In this document: piece after piece, positions 1 through 5,861 of the stretch | Numbering within the stretch: position 1 is the first letter of the stretch | How the letters are laid out: every line of letters begins with the position of its first letter | NCBI GenBank assembly: GCA_023252095.1 | Contig: JAHEXN010000128.1 | Coordinates: forward strand, 1 to 8,850 | Length of the DNA stretch: 8,850 bases | Source of the DNA: Actinomycetes bacterium | GTDB taxonomy: Bacteria > Actinomycetota > Actinomycetes > Propionibacteriales > Nocardioidaceae | Reading direction: 5' to 3' | Program-made: the position numbers and the translations under genes | Notes under the pieces: model-generated | Databases searched by the model: none | The model's input: the letters and a program-made list of their open reading frames with translations, nothing else | Told to the model about the DNA's origin: nothing

Positions 1-112
1 TGGCGCGGTGCACCGTGGCGGGCGGTGCCGCGAAGTCGCGGGTCGTGTGGATCGCGTGCTCGCCCTGCTTCTCGACGCGGGAGCCGTCGCGGACGTCAGA
101 GGTCGTGGTCAT
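1..112 (-). CDS. SRPBCC / AHSA1-domain protein, N-terminal fragment
   Basis: Only the first 37 codons lie in the window; the gene continues past the left edge. The ATG (112-110) overlaps the TGA of the ArsR gene as ATGA, and AGGAG lies 6 nt upstream inside that gene, so the two are translationally coupled. The visible protein ends with TRDFAAPPATVHRA, which resembles the first strand and helix of Bet v1-like START/AHSA1 domains (an R-x-F-x-A-P-x-x-V pattern). These proteins are small cytoplasmic helix-grip folds that bind hydrophobic ligands. ArsR plus SRPBCC is a recurring actinobacterial pair in which the repressor usually controls its partner. The ligand is unknown. The family call rests on a short fragment and on the neighbour. 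Confidence 0.75.
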   Translation of the reverse strand, partial: MTTTSDVRDGSRVEKQGEHAIHTTRDFAAPPATVHRA

Positions 113-468
113 GGTGTCTCCTGCTCGGTCGTGCTGGGTGGGGTGTCGCCACGACGCAGGATCGCGTCGAGGCGGTCGAAGCTGGCCGACCAGTACTCGC
201 GGTACGAGCCGATCCAGCCCGCCGCCCCCTGCAACGGCTCGGCCTCGAGCCGGCTCAGGCGCATCGTGCCCTGACGGGAGCGGGAGACCAGCCCGGCGTT
301 CTCGAGCACCTTGAGGTGCTTGGAGATCGCCGGCTGCGAGATCGCGAACTGCGCCACGAGATCGGTGACGCTGGCGTCGCCGTCGGCCAGGCACGCCAGG
401 ATGCCCCGGCGGGTCCGGTCGGCGAGGGCGCCGAACACGAGGTCGAGCTGGTCGTCATTTATCACCAT
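109..468 (-). CDS. ArsR/SmtB-family transcriptional repressor (SRPBCC-associated type)
   Basis: A 119-residue protein, normal length for the family. The N-terminus has the ALADRTRRGIL helix (about residues 14-24), and a winged helix-turn-helix spans about 34-70 with the recognition helix SQPAISKHLKVL at 44-55, followed by the wing (RSRQGTMR). The C-terminus (W-x4-REYW-x4-DRLDAIL) is typical of ArsR proteins paired with SRPBCC genes. The metal-sensing ELCVC motif is absent and only one cysteine (C26) is seen, so it is probably not a metal sensor; the inducer is unknown. It is cotranscribed with the SRPBCC gene it overlaps and probably autoregulated through the AT-rich dyad upstream. Translation may begin at ATG 468 or at the adjacent GTG 465, because the promoter predicts a transcript starting about there. 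Confidence 0.93.
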   Translation of the reverse strand: MVINDDQLDLVFGALADRTRRGILACLADGDASVTDLVAQFAISQPAISKHLKVLENAGLVSRSRQGTMRLSRLEAEPLQGAAGWIGSYREYWSASFDRLDAILRRGDTPPSTTEQETP

Positions 469-469
469 C

Positions 470-491
470 TAGTTATAGAACCGTATGATTA
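470..491. promoter_or_regulatory. Candidate ArsR operator dyad
   Basis: TAGTTATA (470-477) and TATGATTA (484-491) form an imperfect inverted repeat, 6 of 8 positions matching, around the 6-base centre GAACCG. It covers the -10 box and part of the spacer of the ArsR promoter, where a bound winged-helix dimer would block RNA polymerase. Assignment to this repressor is inference from position and AT-rich symmetry. Confidence 0.5.
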
Positions 492-501
492 TTCTTGTCA
501 A
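472..501 (-). promoter_or_regulatory. Promoter of the ArsR-SRPBCC operon (TTGACA-18-TATAAC)
   Basis: On the minus strand a perfect -35 TTGACA (501-496) and a -10 TATAAC (477-472) are separated by 18 bp. Seven bases past the -10 is position 465, the G of a GTG that directly follows the ATG, so the mRNA would be leaderless or nearly so. No Shine-Dalgarno sequence precedes the ATG. The stretch is markedly AT-rich against its surroundings, which supports a real promoter. Confidence 0.72.
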
Positions 502-534
502 GGCATCGTCGAGGGAGGACGTTCGACGTGGTGT

Positions 535-673
535 CGGACAAACGGCCACGGACCAGGGCGGAGGGGTCGCCGGGGTGCCGGCGAGGACCAGGACCGATGC
601 AATTCGGTAGCCAGGGCAGCCCGAACGCATCAACGTTCGCCGCCACGCCGTTTGGTCCGTGGCCGCTTGTCCG
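535..673. other. Multi-hairpin structured element bounded by 21-bp inverted repeats
   Basis: Arms 535-555 (beginning CGGACAAACGG) and 653-673 (ending GCTTGTCCG) are reverse complements at 20 of 21 positions. The one difference (A542/C666) is an A-C mismatch in plus-strand RNA but a G-U wobble in minus-strand RNA, so only the minus transcript gives an unbroken 21-bp stem. Inside are three perfect hairpins: 567-573/578-584 (7 bp, GGTG loop), 593-597/604-608 (5 bp, 6-base loop) and 622-627/634-639 (6 bp, 6-base loop). The whole folds as a closing stem with three branches. GGACCAGG occurs at 550-557 and again at 585-592, offering the right arm an alternative partner. It could be a structured RNA, a small MITE-like mobile element (GT flanks both ends) or a composite terminator. 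I do not recognise a known RNA family. No U-run follows on either strand. Confidence 0.6.
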
Positions 674-774
674 GTCCGACCTGGGTCGTCACCTGACCAG
701 TGGTTTCGAGGCTCGCGCGCCAGAGCGCACTCGCACCTCAACCAACGGGTGGACCTGCAGGCGGCTCCCGCACT
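674..774. other. Non-coding stretch with weak hairpins; no gene seen
   Basis: With the element to its left this completes a gene-poor interval of about 270 bp between the ArsR promoter and the FHA-like gene. Two modest foldbacks are visible: 681-687 with 695-700 (CTGGGTC/GACCAG, one bulge) and 702-705 plus 708-711 with 736-743 (GGTT..GAGG / CCTCAACC) enclosing GCGC-CAGA-GCGC (717-728). Open frames cross the region on both strands, but they lack credible composition or family resemblance. It may hold the transcript end of the FHA-like gene. Confidence 0.45.
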
Positions 775-1164
775 TCAACTGGCGGGTGCTGCAGCTTCGG
801 GGAGGAGCCGTTCGAACGTCCGCGGGCGGATGCCGAAGCTGACGTCGGCCGTGAACACGACCTCGCCCGCGAGGTGCAGCTCGACCCGGTTGGCGTCTGC
901 CGTCAGGTTGGCGGCGGTGCCCTCCGCGAGCCACCGGCGCTGCCCCAGCAACGTCACGAGGGCGACGAACGCGCCGTTGTCGCGCTGGCCCCGGAACACC
1001 ACCGGCCCGGGCGCGGTGTCGCGGACCACGAGCGCCTCGCGGCTGAGTCCGGGCACGTCGAGGTCGACGGTGCAGCCGTGTCGGCCGAAGCTGAAGCGGT
1101 CACGGCCGCGCACCTCGACGTCACCGGCTGTCCCGTCGGCCAAGCGCCAGGACACCGTGAACAT
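775..1164 (-). CDS. Small FHA-like domain protein
   Basis: A 129-residue soluble protein with codon use like its neighbours and no signal peptide or membrane segment. Residues 22-50 resemble the start of a forkhead-associated domain: FSFGR (G27, R28) on one strand, then a VDLDVPGLSRE segment with S41-R42. These match the Gly-Arg and Ser residues of FHA phosphothreonine pockets, but the usual His after SR is Ala (SREA). An alternating hydrophobic beta pattern follows to about residue 112 (RVELHLAGEVVFTADVSFGI). If it is FHA it probably binds a phosphothreonine partner of a Ser/Thr kinase, though the altered pocket leaves that open. ATG 1164 is the first start in frame and lies exactly where the upstream promoter predicts a transcript start. 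The four bases GGAG sit only 1 nt from it, too close to act as a Shine-Dalgarno; GTG 1155 is an alternative start. Confidence 0.68.
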   Translation of the reverse strand: MFTVSWRLADGTAGDVEVRGRDRFSFGRHGCTVDLDVPGLSREALVVRDTAPGPVVFRGQRDNGAFVALVTLLGQRRWLAEGTAANLTADANRVELHLAGEVVFTADVSFGIRPRTFERLLPEAAAPAS

Positions 1165-1170
1165 GCTCCG

Positions 1171-1199
1171 ATTGTGACCGACACAGCGCCCGCTGTCCG
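1171..1199 (-). promoter_or_regulatory. Candidate promoter of the FHA-like gene
   Basis: On the minus strand, CGGACA (1199-1194) and CACAAT (1176-1171) are separated by 17 bp. Six bases follow the -10 and the seventh is the A of the ATG at 1164, predicting a leaderless mRNA. A perfect dyad ACAGCG-CC-CGCTGT (1183-1196) lies in the spacer and the edge of the -35 and could be an operator. Both hexamers are only moderate matches. Confidence 0.45.
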
Positions 1200-1230
1200 G
1201 CGTTTCGCCTGAGATCCCGGCGATCGGGGA
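1199..1230 (-). terminator. Possible terminator hairpins after the GH65 gene
   Basis: Two short foldbacks follow the GH65 stop on the minus strand: CCCG-GCGAT-CGGG (1216-1228) and GGCG-TTT-CGCC (1199-1209). No U-run follows either. Intrinsic terminators without U-runs are reported in actinomycetes, but the stems are only 4 bp, so this is weak. Confidence 0.3.
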
Positions 1231-1235
1231 GCGTG

Positions 1236-3719
1236 TCAGATGCCGGGCACGGTGGCCGTGATGACCGAACCGTCGCCGCGCTGGCGCCCGGGCACCGGCA
1301 TGGGCTGACCCGCGATGCGCGGACCCTGGTCGGCGAGCGGGACCGTGACGGGCGAGCCCTTCTCGACCACGACCGCCTCACCCCGGACCGAGATCTCCGC
1401 GGAGCCGCCGTCCTCGACCGTGAGCTCGACCTCGGTGTCACGCACCGTGACGCGGACCCGCGTGCCGCGCAACGTGACGCGATAGGTGAGCTCGTGCCAG
1501 CTCTCCGGCAGTCGGGGGTCGATCGTGAACACGCCACCGTGGTCGCGGAAGCCACCGAAGCCGGAGGCCAGCGCGCTCCACACGCCGCCCGTGGACGCGA
1601 CGTGCACGCCGTCGGAGGTGTTGGCGTGACGGTCGGCGAGGTCGACGTACAGCGCTGACAGGAAGTAGCGGTAGGCGAGATCGGCGTACCCGACCTCGGC
1701 CGCGATGATCGACTGCACGACGGCCGACAGCGTGGAGTCGCCCGTCGTGATCGGGTCGTAGTACTCGAAGTCCGCGCGCTTCTGCTCCGGCGTGAACTGG
1801 TCGCCCTGCAGGAACAGCGCGAGCACGACGTCAGCCTGCTTGAGCACCTGGAAGCGGTAGATCACGAGCGGGTGGTAGTTGAGCAGCAGGGGCCGCTTGT
1901 CGAGCGGGGTGTTGTCGAGGTCCCACACCTCCCGGTCGAGGAAGTGGAAGTCCTGCGGGTGGATGCCCAGGTGCTCGTCGAACGGGATCGACATGTCGGT
2001 GGCGGCCTGCTCCCACGACGCGACCTCGTCGTCGGTGAGGTCGAGCCGGCGCACGACCTGCTCGTACTCGACGCCGTCACGCTCGGCGAGCTCACGGACC
2101 GACGCCGCGGCGCTCGCGAGGTTGAAGCGCGCCATGACGTTCGTGAACAGGTTGTCGTTGACGACGGTCGTGTACTCGTCGGGACCCGTGACGCCGTGGA
2201 TGTGGAACGAGCCATCCTCCTCCGAGCGCCAGAACCCGAGGTCGACGAACATGCGGGCCGTCTCGACGAGGATGTCGATGCCTTCGCGCACCAGGAAGTC
2301 GGTGTCACCCGTGGCCTGCACGTACTTGTTCAGGGCGAACGAGATGTCGGCGTCGATGTGGTACTGCGCCGTGCCCGCCGCGTAGTAGGCCGAGGCCTCC
2401 TCGCCGTTGATCGTGCGCCAGGCGTAGAGCGCGCCCTGCTGGGCGAGCTCGCGGGCGCGCTTGCGGGCGGAGTCGAGCAGCGTGTAGCGGAACCGCAGGG
2501 CCGAGCGGGCGATCTGCGGGGTCGTGTACGTCAGGAACGGGAGCGCGTAGATCTCGGTGTCCCAGAAGTAGTGACCGCTGTAGCCCGAGCCCGTGACACC
2601 CTTCGCGGGGATGCCGTTGCCCTCGGCGCGGGCCGAGGCCTGCAGCACCTGGAACAGGTTCCAGCGCACGGCCTGCTGGACCTCGGGGTGGCCGGGAACC
2701 TCGACGTCGGAACGAGTCCAGAAGTCGTCGAGCCAGGCGCGCTGGTCGGCGTGCTGCTGATCGAGACCGTCCTCGCGCACGCGGTCGAGCGTGCGGCGGC
2801 AGCGGTCGATGAGCTCGCGCACCGGGACGCCGCGCGAGGTGTGGTACGCCACGACCTTGGTGAGCGTGATGGGCTCGCCGGGCTGGGCGTCGACCCGGAA
2901 GGTCATCTTGGCGAGGTCGTCCTCGACCGTGACCTGGGTCGTGCTCGGGTTGGCGGTCTCGAGCCGGTGATCGGCCGCGACCGCGAGCGTCATGCCACTG
3001 TCGTGGGTGCGGAAGCCGAGCTCGACGCGTCCGTCCTCGAGGCTCCCGCGACTGTGCTGCGGGTCGAGCACGCGCCGCTCGAGCGCCTCGGCCTTGCGGG
3101 GGTCGACGCCCTCGCCCATCGACTTGGAGCGCACGTGGTACTCGTCCTCACCGTCCTGACGGTTGAGGATCTGTGAGCTGATCGCGACCGGTGCGGCCGC
3201 GTCGAGCATCGTGACCTCGAACGTCATGACCGCCAGGTGGCGCTGCTGGAACGAGACCATACGGCTCGAGCGGATGCGCACCCGTTTGCCGGACGGCGTG
3301 CGCCACACGATCTCGCGGCGCAGGACGCCCTCGCGGAAGTCGATCGCGCGCTCGTACTCCAGGATGTCGGCGATCGGCAGGAGCAGCGGCTCGTCGTCGA
3401 CGTACAGGCGGATGACCTTCGCGTCGGGCGCGTTGACGATGGTCTGACCCACGCGGGCGAAGCCGAACGCCTCCTCCGCGTGCCGGATGGGCCACGTCTC
3501 GTGGAACCCATTGAGGAACGTGCCGTGGGCGTGCGAGTCGCGGCCCTCCTCCACGTTGCCGCGCAGGCCGAGGTAGCCGTTGCCGACTGCGAAGAGGGTC
3601 TCGGTGACGCCGAGGTCGCTGGCGTCGTAGCGCCGTTCGACCAGGCGCCACTCGTCGACGGGGAAACGGGTGCGGTCGAGGTACTCGTGCACCGGGGGTG
3701 CCTCGTGCGAGGGGCTCAT
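1236..3719 (-). CDS. Glycoside hydrolase family 65 protein (probable disaccharide phosphorylase)
   Basis: An 827-residue cytoplasmic enzyme, full length for GH65 (trehalose, maltose and kojibiose phosphorylases). An N-terminal beta-sandwich (about 1-290) carries ETLFAVGNGYLGLRG at 40-54. A helical linker leads into the (alpha/alpha)6 barrel (about 340-720), with FWDTEIYALPF at 385-395, the general acid in GPDEY (E515), KQADV at 627-631 and the loop HVASTGG at 706-712, at the place of the phosphate-binding loop of the phosphorylases. A C-terminal beta domain follows. Inverting phosphorolysis would release beta-glucose 1-phosphate, which the enzyme encoded just upstream can isomerise. Mycobacterium tuberculosis Rv3400-Rv3401 is the same gene pair. 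The ATG overlaps the upstream TGA (ATGA), so translation is coupled. Which disaccharide is used cannot be read from sequence, and a hydrolase is a less likely alternative. Confidence 0.93.
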   Translation of the reverse strand: MSPSHEAPPVHEYLDRTRFPVDEWRLVERRYDASDLGVTETLFAVGNGYLGLRGNVEEGRDSHAHGTFLNGFHETWPIRHAEEAFGFARVGQTIVNAPDAKVIRLYVDDEPLLLPIADILEYERAIDFREGVLRREIVWRTPSGKRVRIRSSRMVSFQQRHLAVMTFEVTMLDAAAPVAISSQILNRQDGEDEYHVRSKSMGEGVDPRKAEALERRVLDPQHSRGSLEDGRVELGFRTHDSGMTLAVAADHRLETANPSTTQVTVEDDLAKMTFRVDAQPGEPITLTKVVAYHTSRGVPVRELIDRCRRTLDRVREDGLDQQHADQRAWLDDFWTRSDVEVPGHPEVQQAVRWNLFQVLQASARAEGNGIPAKGVTGSGYSGHYFWDTEIYALPFLTYTTPQIARSALRFRYTLLDSARKRARELAQQGALYAWRTINGEEASAYYAAGTAQYHIDADISFALNKYVQATGDTDFLVREGIDILVETARMFVDLGFWRSEEDGSFHIHGVTGPDEYTTVVNDNLFTNVMARFNLASAAASVRELAERDGVEYEQVVRRLDLTDDEVASWEQAATDMSIPFDEHLGIHPQDFHFLDREVWDLDNTPLDKRPLLLNYHPLVIYRFQVLKQADVVLALFLQGDQFTPEQKRADFEYYDPITTGDSTLSAVVQSIIAAEVGYADLAYRYFLSALYVDLADRHANTSDGVHVASTGGVWSALASGFGGFRDHGGVFTIDPRLPESWHELTYRVTLRGTRVRVTVRDTEVELTVEDGGSAEISVRGEAVVVEKGSPVTVPLADQGPRIAGQPMPVPGRQRGDGSVITATVPGI

Positions 3720-4429
3720 GCCGTGAGTTCTTCCAGGTCGTCGACGACGATGTCGGCTCCATGCTCCCGCAACGCCTCGGCCCCTGCGCCACGATTGACG
3801 CCCACGACGAGACCGAAGTCACCGGCAGCGCCGGCCTCGACCCCCGACAGGGCGTCCTCGAGCACCACGGATCGTTGGTGTGCGACGCCGAGCTGGTCGG
3901 CGGCGTACTCATAGGTGTCGGGCGCCGGCTTGCCCGCCAGACCTGCCTCGGCAGCGACGCCACCGTGCACGATGAGCTCGAACTCATGGGTCATGCCGGC
4001 GGCCTCGAGCACGGCCGGGGCGTTGCGCGAGCTCGACACGATCGCGCGCCGGACACCCTTCTCCTTGAGTGCCTCGACGAGGCGGACCGAGCCGGGGTAG
4101 GCCTGCACGCCCTCGTCGTGCAGCACCTCCAGGAAGACGTCGTTCTTGCGGTTGCCGAGCCCACCGATCGTGTCGGCGTCGGAGGCGTCGTCGTGCGTGC
4201 CCTCGGGCACCGTGATGCCGCGGGACTCCAGGAACGAGCGCACGCCGTCGTAACGGGGCTTGCCGTCGACGTAGCGGTGGTAGTCGGCGTCGGTGTACGG
4301 CTCGTCGACCCCCTGGGCGACCAGGAAGTCGTTGAACATCTTCGACCAGGCCCGCATGTGCACCTCGGCGGTCGGCGTGATCACGCCGTCGAGGTCGAAG
4401 AGGGCGGCGTCGTACTCGTTCCAGTCCAC
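3716..4429 (-). CDS. Beta-phosphoglucomutase family HAD hydrolase
   Basis: A 237-residue soluble HAD protein. Motif I is FDLDGV with nucleophile D12 and acid/base D14. The helical cap contains the family signature VDGKPRYDGVRSFLESRGI (53-71). Motif II is the serine run VSSSRN (131-136), motif III is K167 in GKPAPD, and motif IV is E191-D192 in LEDALSGVEAG. Members convert beta-glucose 1-phosphate to glucose 6-phosphate through a bisphosphate intermediate, and some act instead as sugar phosphatases. Retention of D14 and the GH65 phosphorylase directly downstream favour the mutase. The start is GTG 4429; it has no Shine-Dalgarno sequence, but a TANNNT -10 box lies 6 bp upstream, predicting a leaderless message. 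It is the first gene of a two-gene operon and is divergent from the arginine deiminase. Confidence 0.9.
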   Translation of the reverse strand: MDWNEYDAALFDLDGVITPTAEVHMRAWSKMFNDFLVAQGVDEPYTDADYHRYVDGKPRYDGVRSFLESRGITVPEGTHDDASDADTIGGLGNRKNDVFLEVLHDEGVQAYPGSVRLVEALKEKGVRRAIVSSSRNAPAVLEAAGMTHEFELIVHGGVAAEAGLAGKPAPDTYEYAADQLGVAHQRSVVLEDALSGVEAGAAGDFGLVVGVNRGAGAEALREHGADIVVDDLEELTA

Positions 4430-4435
4430 CCGATC

Positions 4436-4441
4436 AGCGTA
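4436..4441 (-). promoter_or_regulatory. -10 box of the HAD-GH65 operon
   Basis: TACGCT on the minus strand fits the actinobacterial TANNNT -10. Six bases separate it from the GTG, so the predicted +1 is the G of the start codon. A 17-bp spacer would put the -35 at 4459-4464, where the sequence (ACGTCC on this strand) is a poor match. Confidence 0.5.
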
Positions 4442-4454
4442 GGTGGGGCGTGTG

Positions 4455-4466
4455 TCACGGACGTGA
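4455..4466. promoter_or_regulatory. Candidate operator dyad between divergent promoters
   Basis: TCACG-GA-CGTGA is a perfect 5-2-5 inverted repeat. Its centre (4460.5) is one base from the midpoint of the two predicted transcript starts (4429 and 4494), and it covers the -35 position of both promoters. A bound dimer could act on both genes. The regulator is not identified. Confidence 0.4.
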
Positions 4467-4481
4467 ACCGGTGCACTCCCC

Positions 4482-4487
4482 TAGGCT
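4482..4487 (+). promoter_or_regulatory. -10 box of the arginine deiminase gene
   Basis: TAGGCT fits TANNNT. Six bases (4488-4493) separate it from the ATG, so the predicted +1 is the A of the start codon. No Shine-Dalgarno sequence is present, consistent with a leaderless mRNA. The -35 position (4459-4464) has GGACGT, a weak match. Confidence 0.5.
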
Positions 4488-4493
4488 CCAGCC

Positions 4494-5705
4494 ATGACCG
4501 TGACGCGTGGACTCGGGGTCGACAGCGAGGTGGGTCGGCTGCGCACCGTCCTGCTCCACCGGCCCGGTGCGGAGATCGCCCGGCTCACTCCGCGCAACAA
4601 CGACGCGCTCCTGTTCGACGGCATCCCGTGGCTCGGCCGCGCCCAGGACGAGCACGACGCGTTCGCCCAGGCGCTGCGCGACCACGACGTCGAGGTCCTG
4701 TACCTCGTGGAGCTCCTGCAGCAGACACTCGAGCTCGCCGTGGCCCGCGACGTCGTCATCGCGTCGACGACCGACGCGCTGCATCTCGGCGACGGGCTGC
4801 GCGCGTACCTGACCGGGTGGCTCGCCGACCTCCATCCCACCGAGCTGGCCCACGTCCTGACGGCGGGTCTGCGCAATGACGAGGTCCCGATCCGCACGCT
4901 CGTGACGAGCCTGCTCGCCCACGACGACTTCGTGATCGACCCGCTGCCCAACCTGCTCTTCACGCGCGACTCCTCGGTGTGGCTCCCCGACCGGGTCGCC
5001 GTCACGAGCCTCGCGATGCCGGCACGCGTGCGCGAGACGCAGCTGACCGGGCTCGTCTACGGGCACCATCCGCGCTTCGCCGGCGTGGAGCAGGTGCACG
5101 GCCCTGACCTCGAGCACGTCGAGGGCGGTGACGTGCTGCTCCTGGCGCCGGGCGTCGTGGCGATCGGCGTGGGCGAGCGCACGACACCCGCCGGGGCGGA
5201 GCGCTTCGCGCGCCAGGTGCTGGGCGAGGGCCTGGCCCACACGGTGCTCGCGGTGCCGATCGCCCAGGAGCGCGCGACGATGCACCTCGACACGATCGTC
5301 ACGATGGTCGACGTCGACACCGTCGTGATCTTCCCGACCATGGCCGACGACCTCACCGCCACGACGCTCACGCTGGGCGACGGCGGCCTCGCGATCGGTC
5401 CGCGCGAGCCGTTCTTCGCTGCAGCCGCGCGGGCGATGGGTCTCGACGAGCTGCGCCGCATCGACACGGGTCTCGACCCCGTGACGGCCGAGCGCGAGCA
5501 GTGGGACGACGGCAACAACACGCTCGCGATCGCGCCCCGTCTCGCGGTGGCCTACGAGCGCAACGAGCACACCAACGCGCGGCTGGCCGAGCAGGGCATC
5601 GAGGTCGTCGCGATCAGCGGCAGCGAGCTCGGGTCCGGCCGCGGCGGCCCGCGCTGCATGTCGTGCCCCATCGCCCGCGACCCAGGGCCAACCCCCGCCA
5701 GCTGA
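4494..5705 (+). CDS. arcA: Arginine deiminase
   Basis: A 403-residue enzyme, normal length for the family, hydrolysing L-arginine to citrulline and ammonia (EC 3.5.3.6). The guanidino-modifying catalytic set is complete: D159 in FTRDSS, E210 in EGGD, H264 and D266 in MHLDT, and the nucleophile C388 in GGPRCMSCP. The N-terminal SEVGRLRTVLLHRPG and the DGIPWLGRAQDEHD segment (42-55) are also typical. It is cytoplasmic, with no signal peptide. In the arginine deiminase pathway it would supply citrulline to ornithine carbamoyltransferase and carbamate kinase, but no arcB, arcC or arcD lies in the window; solitary arcA genes also occur in mycobacteria. The role may be ammonia release against acid, arginine catabolism or ATP supply with genes elsewhere. 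The start is fixed by the -10 spacing and by family alignment. The last ten residues are a Pro-rich tail past the active site. Confidence 0.96.
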   Translation: MTVTRGLGVDSEVGRLRTVLLHRPGAEIARLTPRNNDALLFDGIPWLGRAQDEHDAFAQALRDHDVEVLYLVELLQQTLELAVARDVVIASTTDALHLGDGLRAYLTGWLADLHPTELAHVLTAGLRNDEVPIRTLVTSLLAHDDFVIDPLPNLLFTRDSSVWLPDRVAVTSLAMPARVRETQLTGLVYGHHPRFAGVEQVHGPDLEHVEGGDVLLLAPGVVAIGVGERTTPAGAERFARQVLGEGLAHTVLAVPIAQERATMHLDTIVTMVDVDTVVIFPTMADDLTATTLTLGDGGLAIGPREPFFAAAARAMGLDELRRIDTGLDPVTAEREQWDDGNNTLAIAPRLAVAYERNEHTNARLAEQGIEVVAISGSELGSGRGGPRCMSCPIARDPGPTPAS

Positions 5706-5721
5706 CGTCGCCCGCCCCAAC

Positions 5722-5747
5722 CGACCGGCACGGATGCATCCGGGTCG
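5722..5747 (+). terminator. Possible arcA terminator hairpin
   Basis: CGACC (5722-5726) pairs with GGTCG (5743-5747), enclosing the 12-bp perfect palindrome CGGATGCATCCG (5731-5742), with GGCA as a one-sided bulge. It begins 16 nt after the arcA stop. No U-run follows, so termination is a guess from position and pairing. Confidence 0.4.
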
Positions 5748-5842
5748 CCCCAGCAACCCCCGCGCATCATCCCTGGTCCACCCGGCAACGCGCCGGCACC
5801 ACAGCCACCCCTCCACCGTGGTCCATGCCGCTTGTCCTGCAC

Positions 5843-5861
5843 CACCGGCCGCGGCCAGGTG
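5843..5861 (-). terminator. Possible nitroreductase terminator hairpin
   Basis: CACC (5843-5846) pairs with GGTG (5858-5861) and encloses GGCCGCGGCC (5847-5856), giving 7 bp with one bulged base and a CGCG loop. On the minus strand it begins 14 nt after the nitroreductase stop. No U-run. An 8-bp direct repeat, GTGCTCTC, at 5859-5866 and 5869-5876 adjoins it and touches the stop codon. Nothing else is evident in the 170-bp convergent gap. Confidence 0.4.

Noticed and set aside
535..673. Inverted repeats considered as an insertion sequence or an integron attC site.
   Set aside because: The 97-base interior has no room for a transposase, the flanks show only a 2-base GT match instead of a clear target duplication, and attC core motifs are not seen. 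A MITE remains possible and is kept in the findings.
469..741. Minus-strand 90-codon open frame upstream of the ArsR gene.
   Set aside because: It would cover the ArsR promoter and the inverted repeats, and its composition does not look like a protein.
700..815. tRNA-Leu-like remnant on the minus strand. The plus frame reads APERTRTST, familiar to me from spurious ORFs antisense to tRNA-Leu, and the minus strand has CGCCAGTTGAAGTGCGGG-like anticodon-arm sequence.
   Set aside because: No acceptor stem pairs with CTGGCGC, the T-stem does not close, no CCA follows, and part of the stretch is the end of the FHA-like coding region. It may be a decayed piece or chance; tRNAscan-SE or Infernal on this stretch would decide.
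495..842. Plus-strand 115-codon open frame, with GGAGG (514-518) before GTG 528.
   Set aside because: It runs through the hairpin element and antisense into the FHA-like gene, has arginine-rich low-quality composition and resembles no family I know.
1183..1196. ACAGCG-CC-CGCTGT palindrome considered as the GH65 terminator.
   Set aside because: A 2-base loop cannot form without opening a pair, there is no U-run, and it overlaps the predicted promoter of the FHA-like gene, so an operator is at least as likely; it is noted under that promoter.
1872..3176. Long plus-strand open frame (434 codons) opposite the GH65 gene.
   Set aside because: Antisense shadow: Val/Glu/Arg-rich, no recognisable domain, while the opposite strand encodes intact GH65 motifs.
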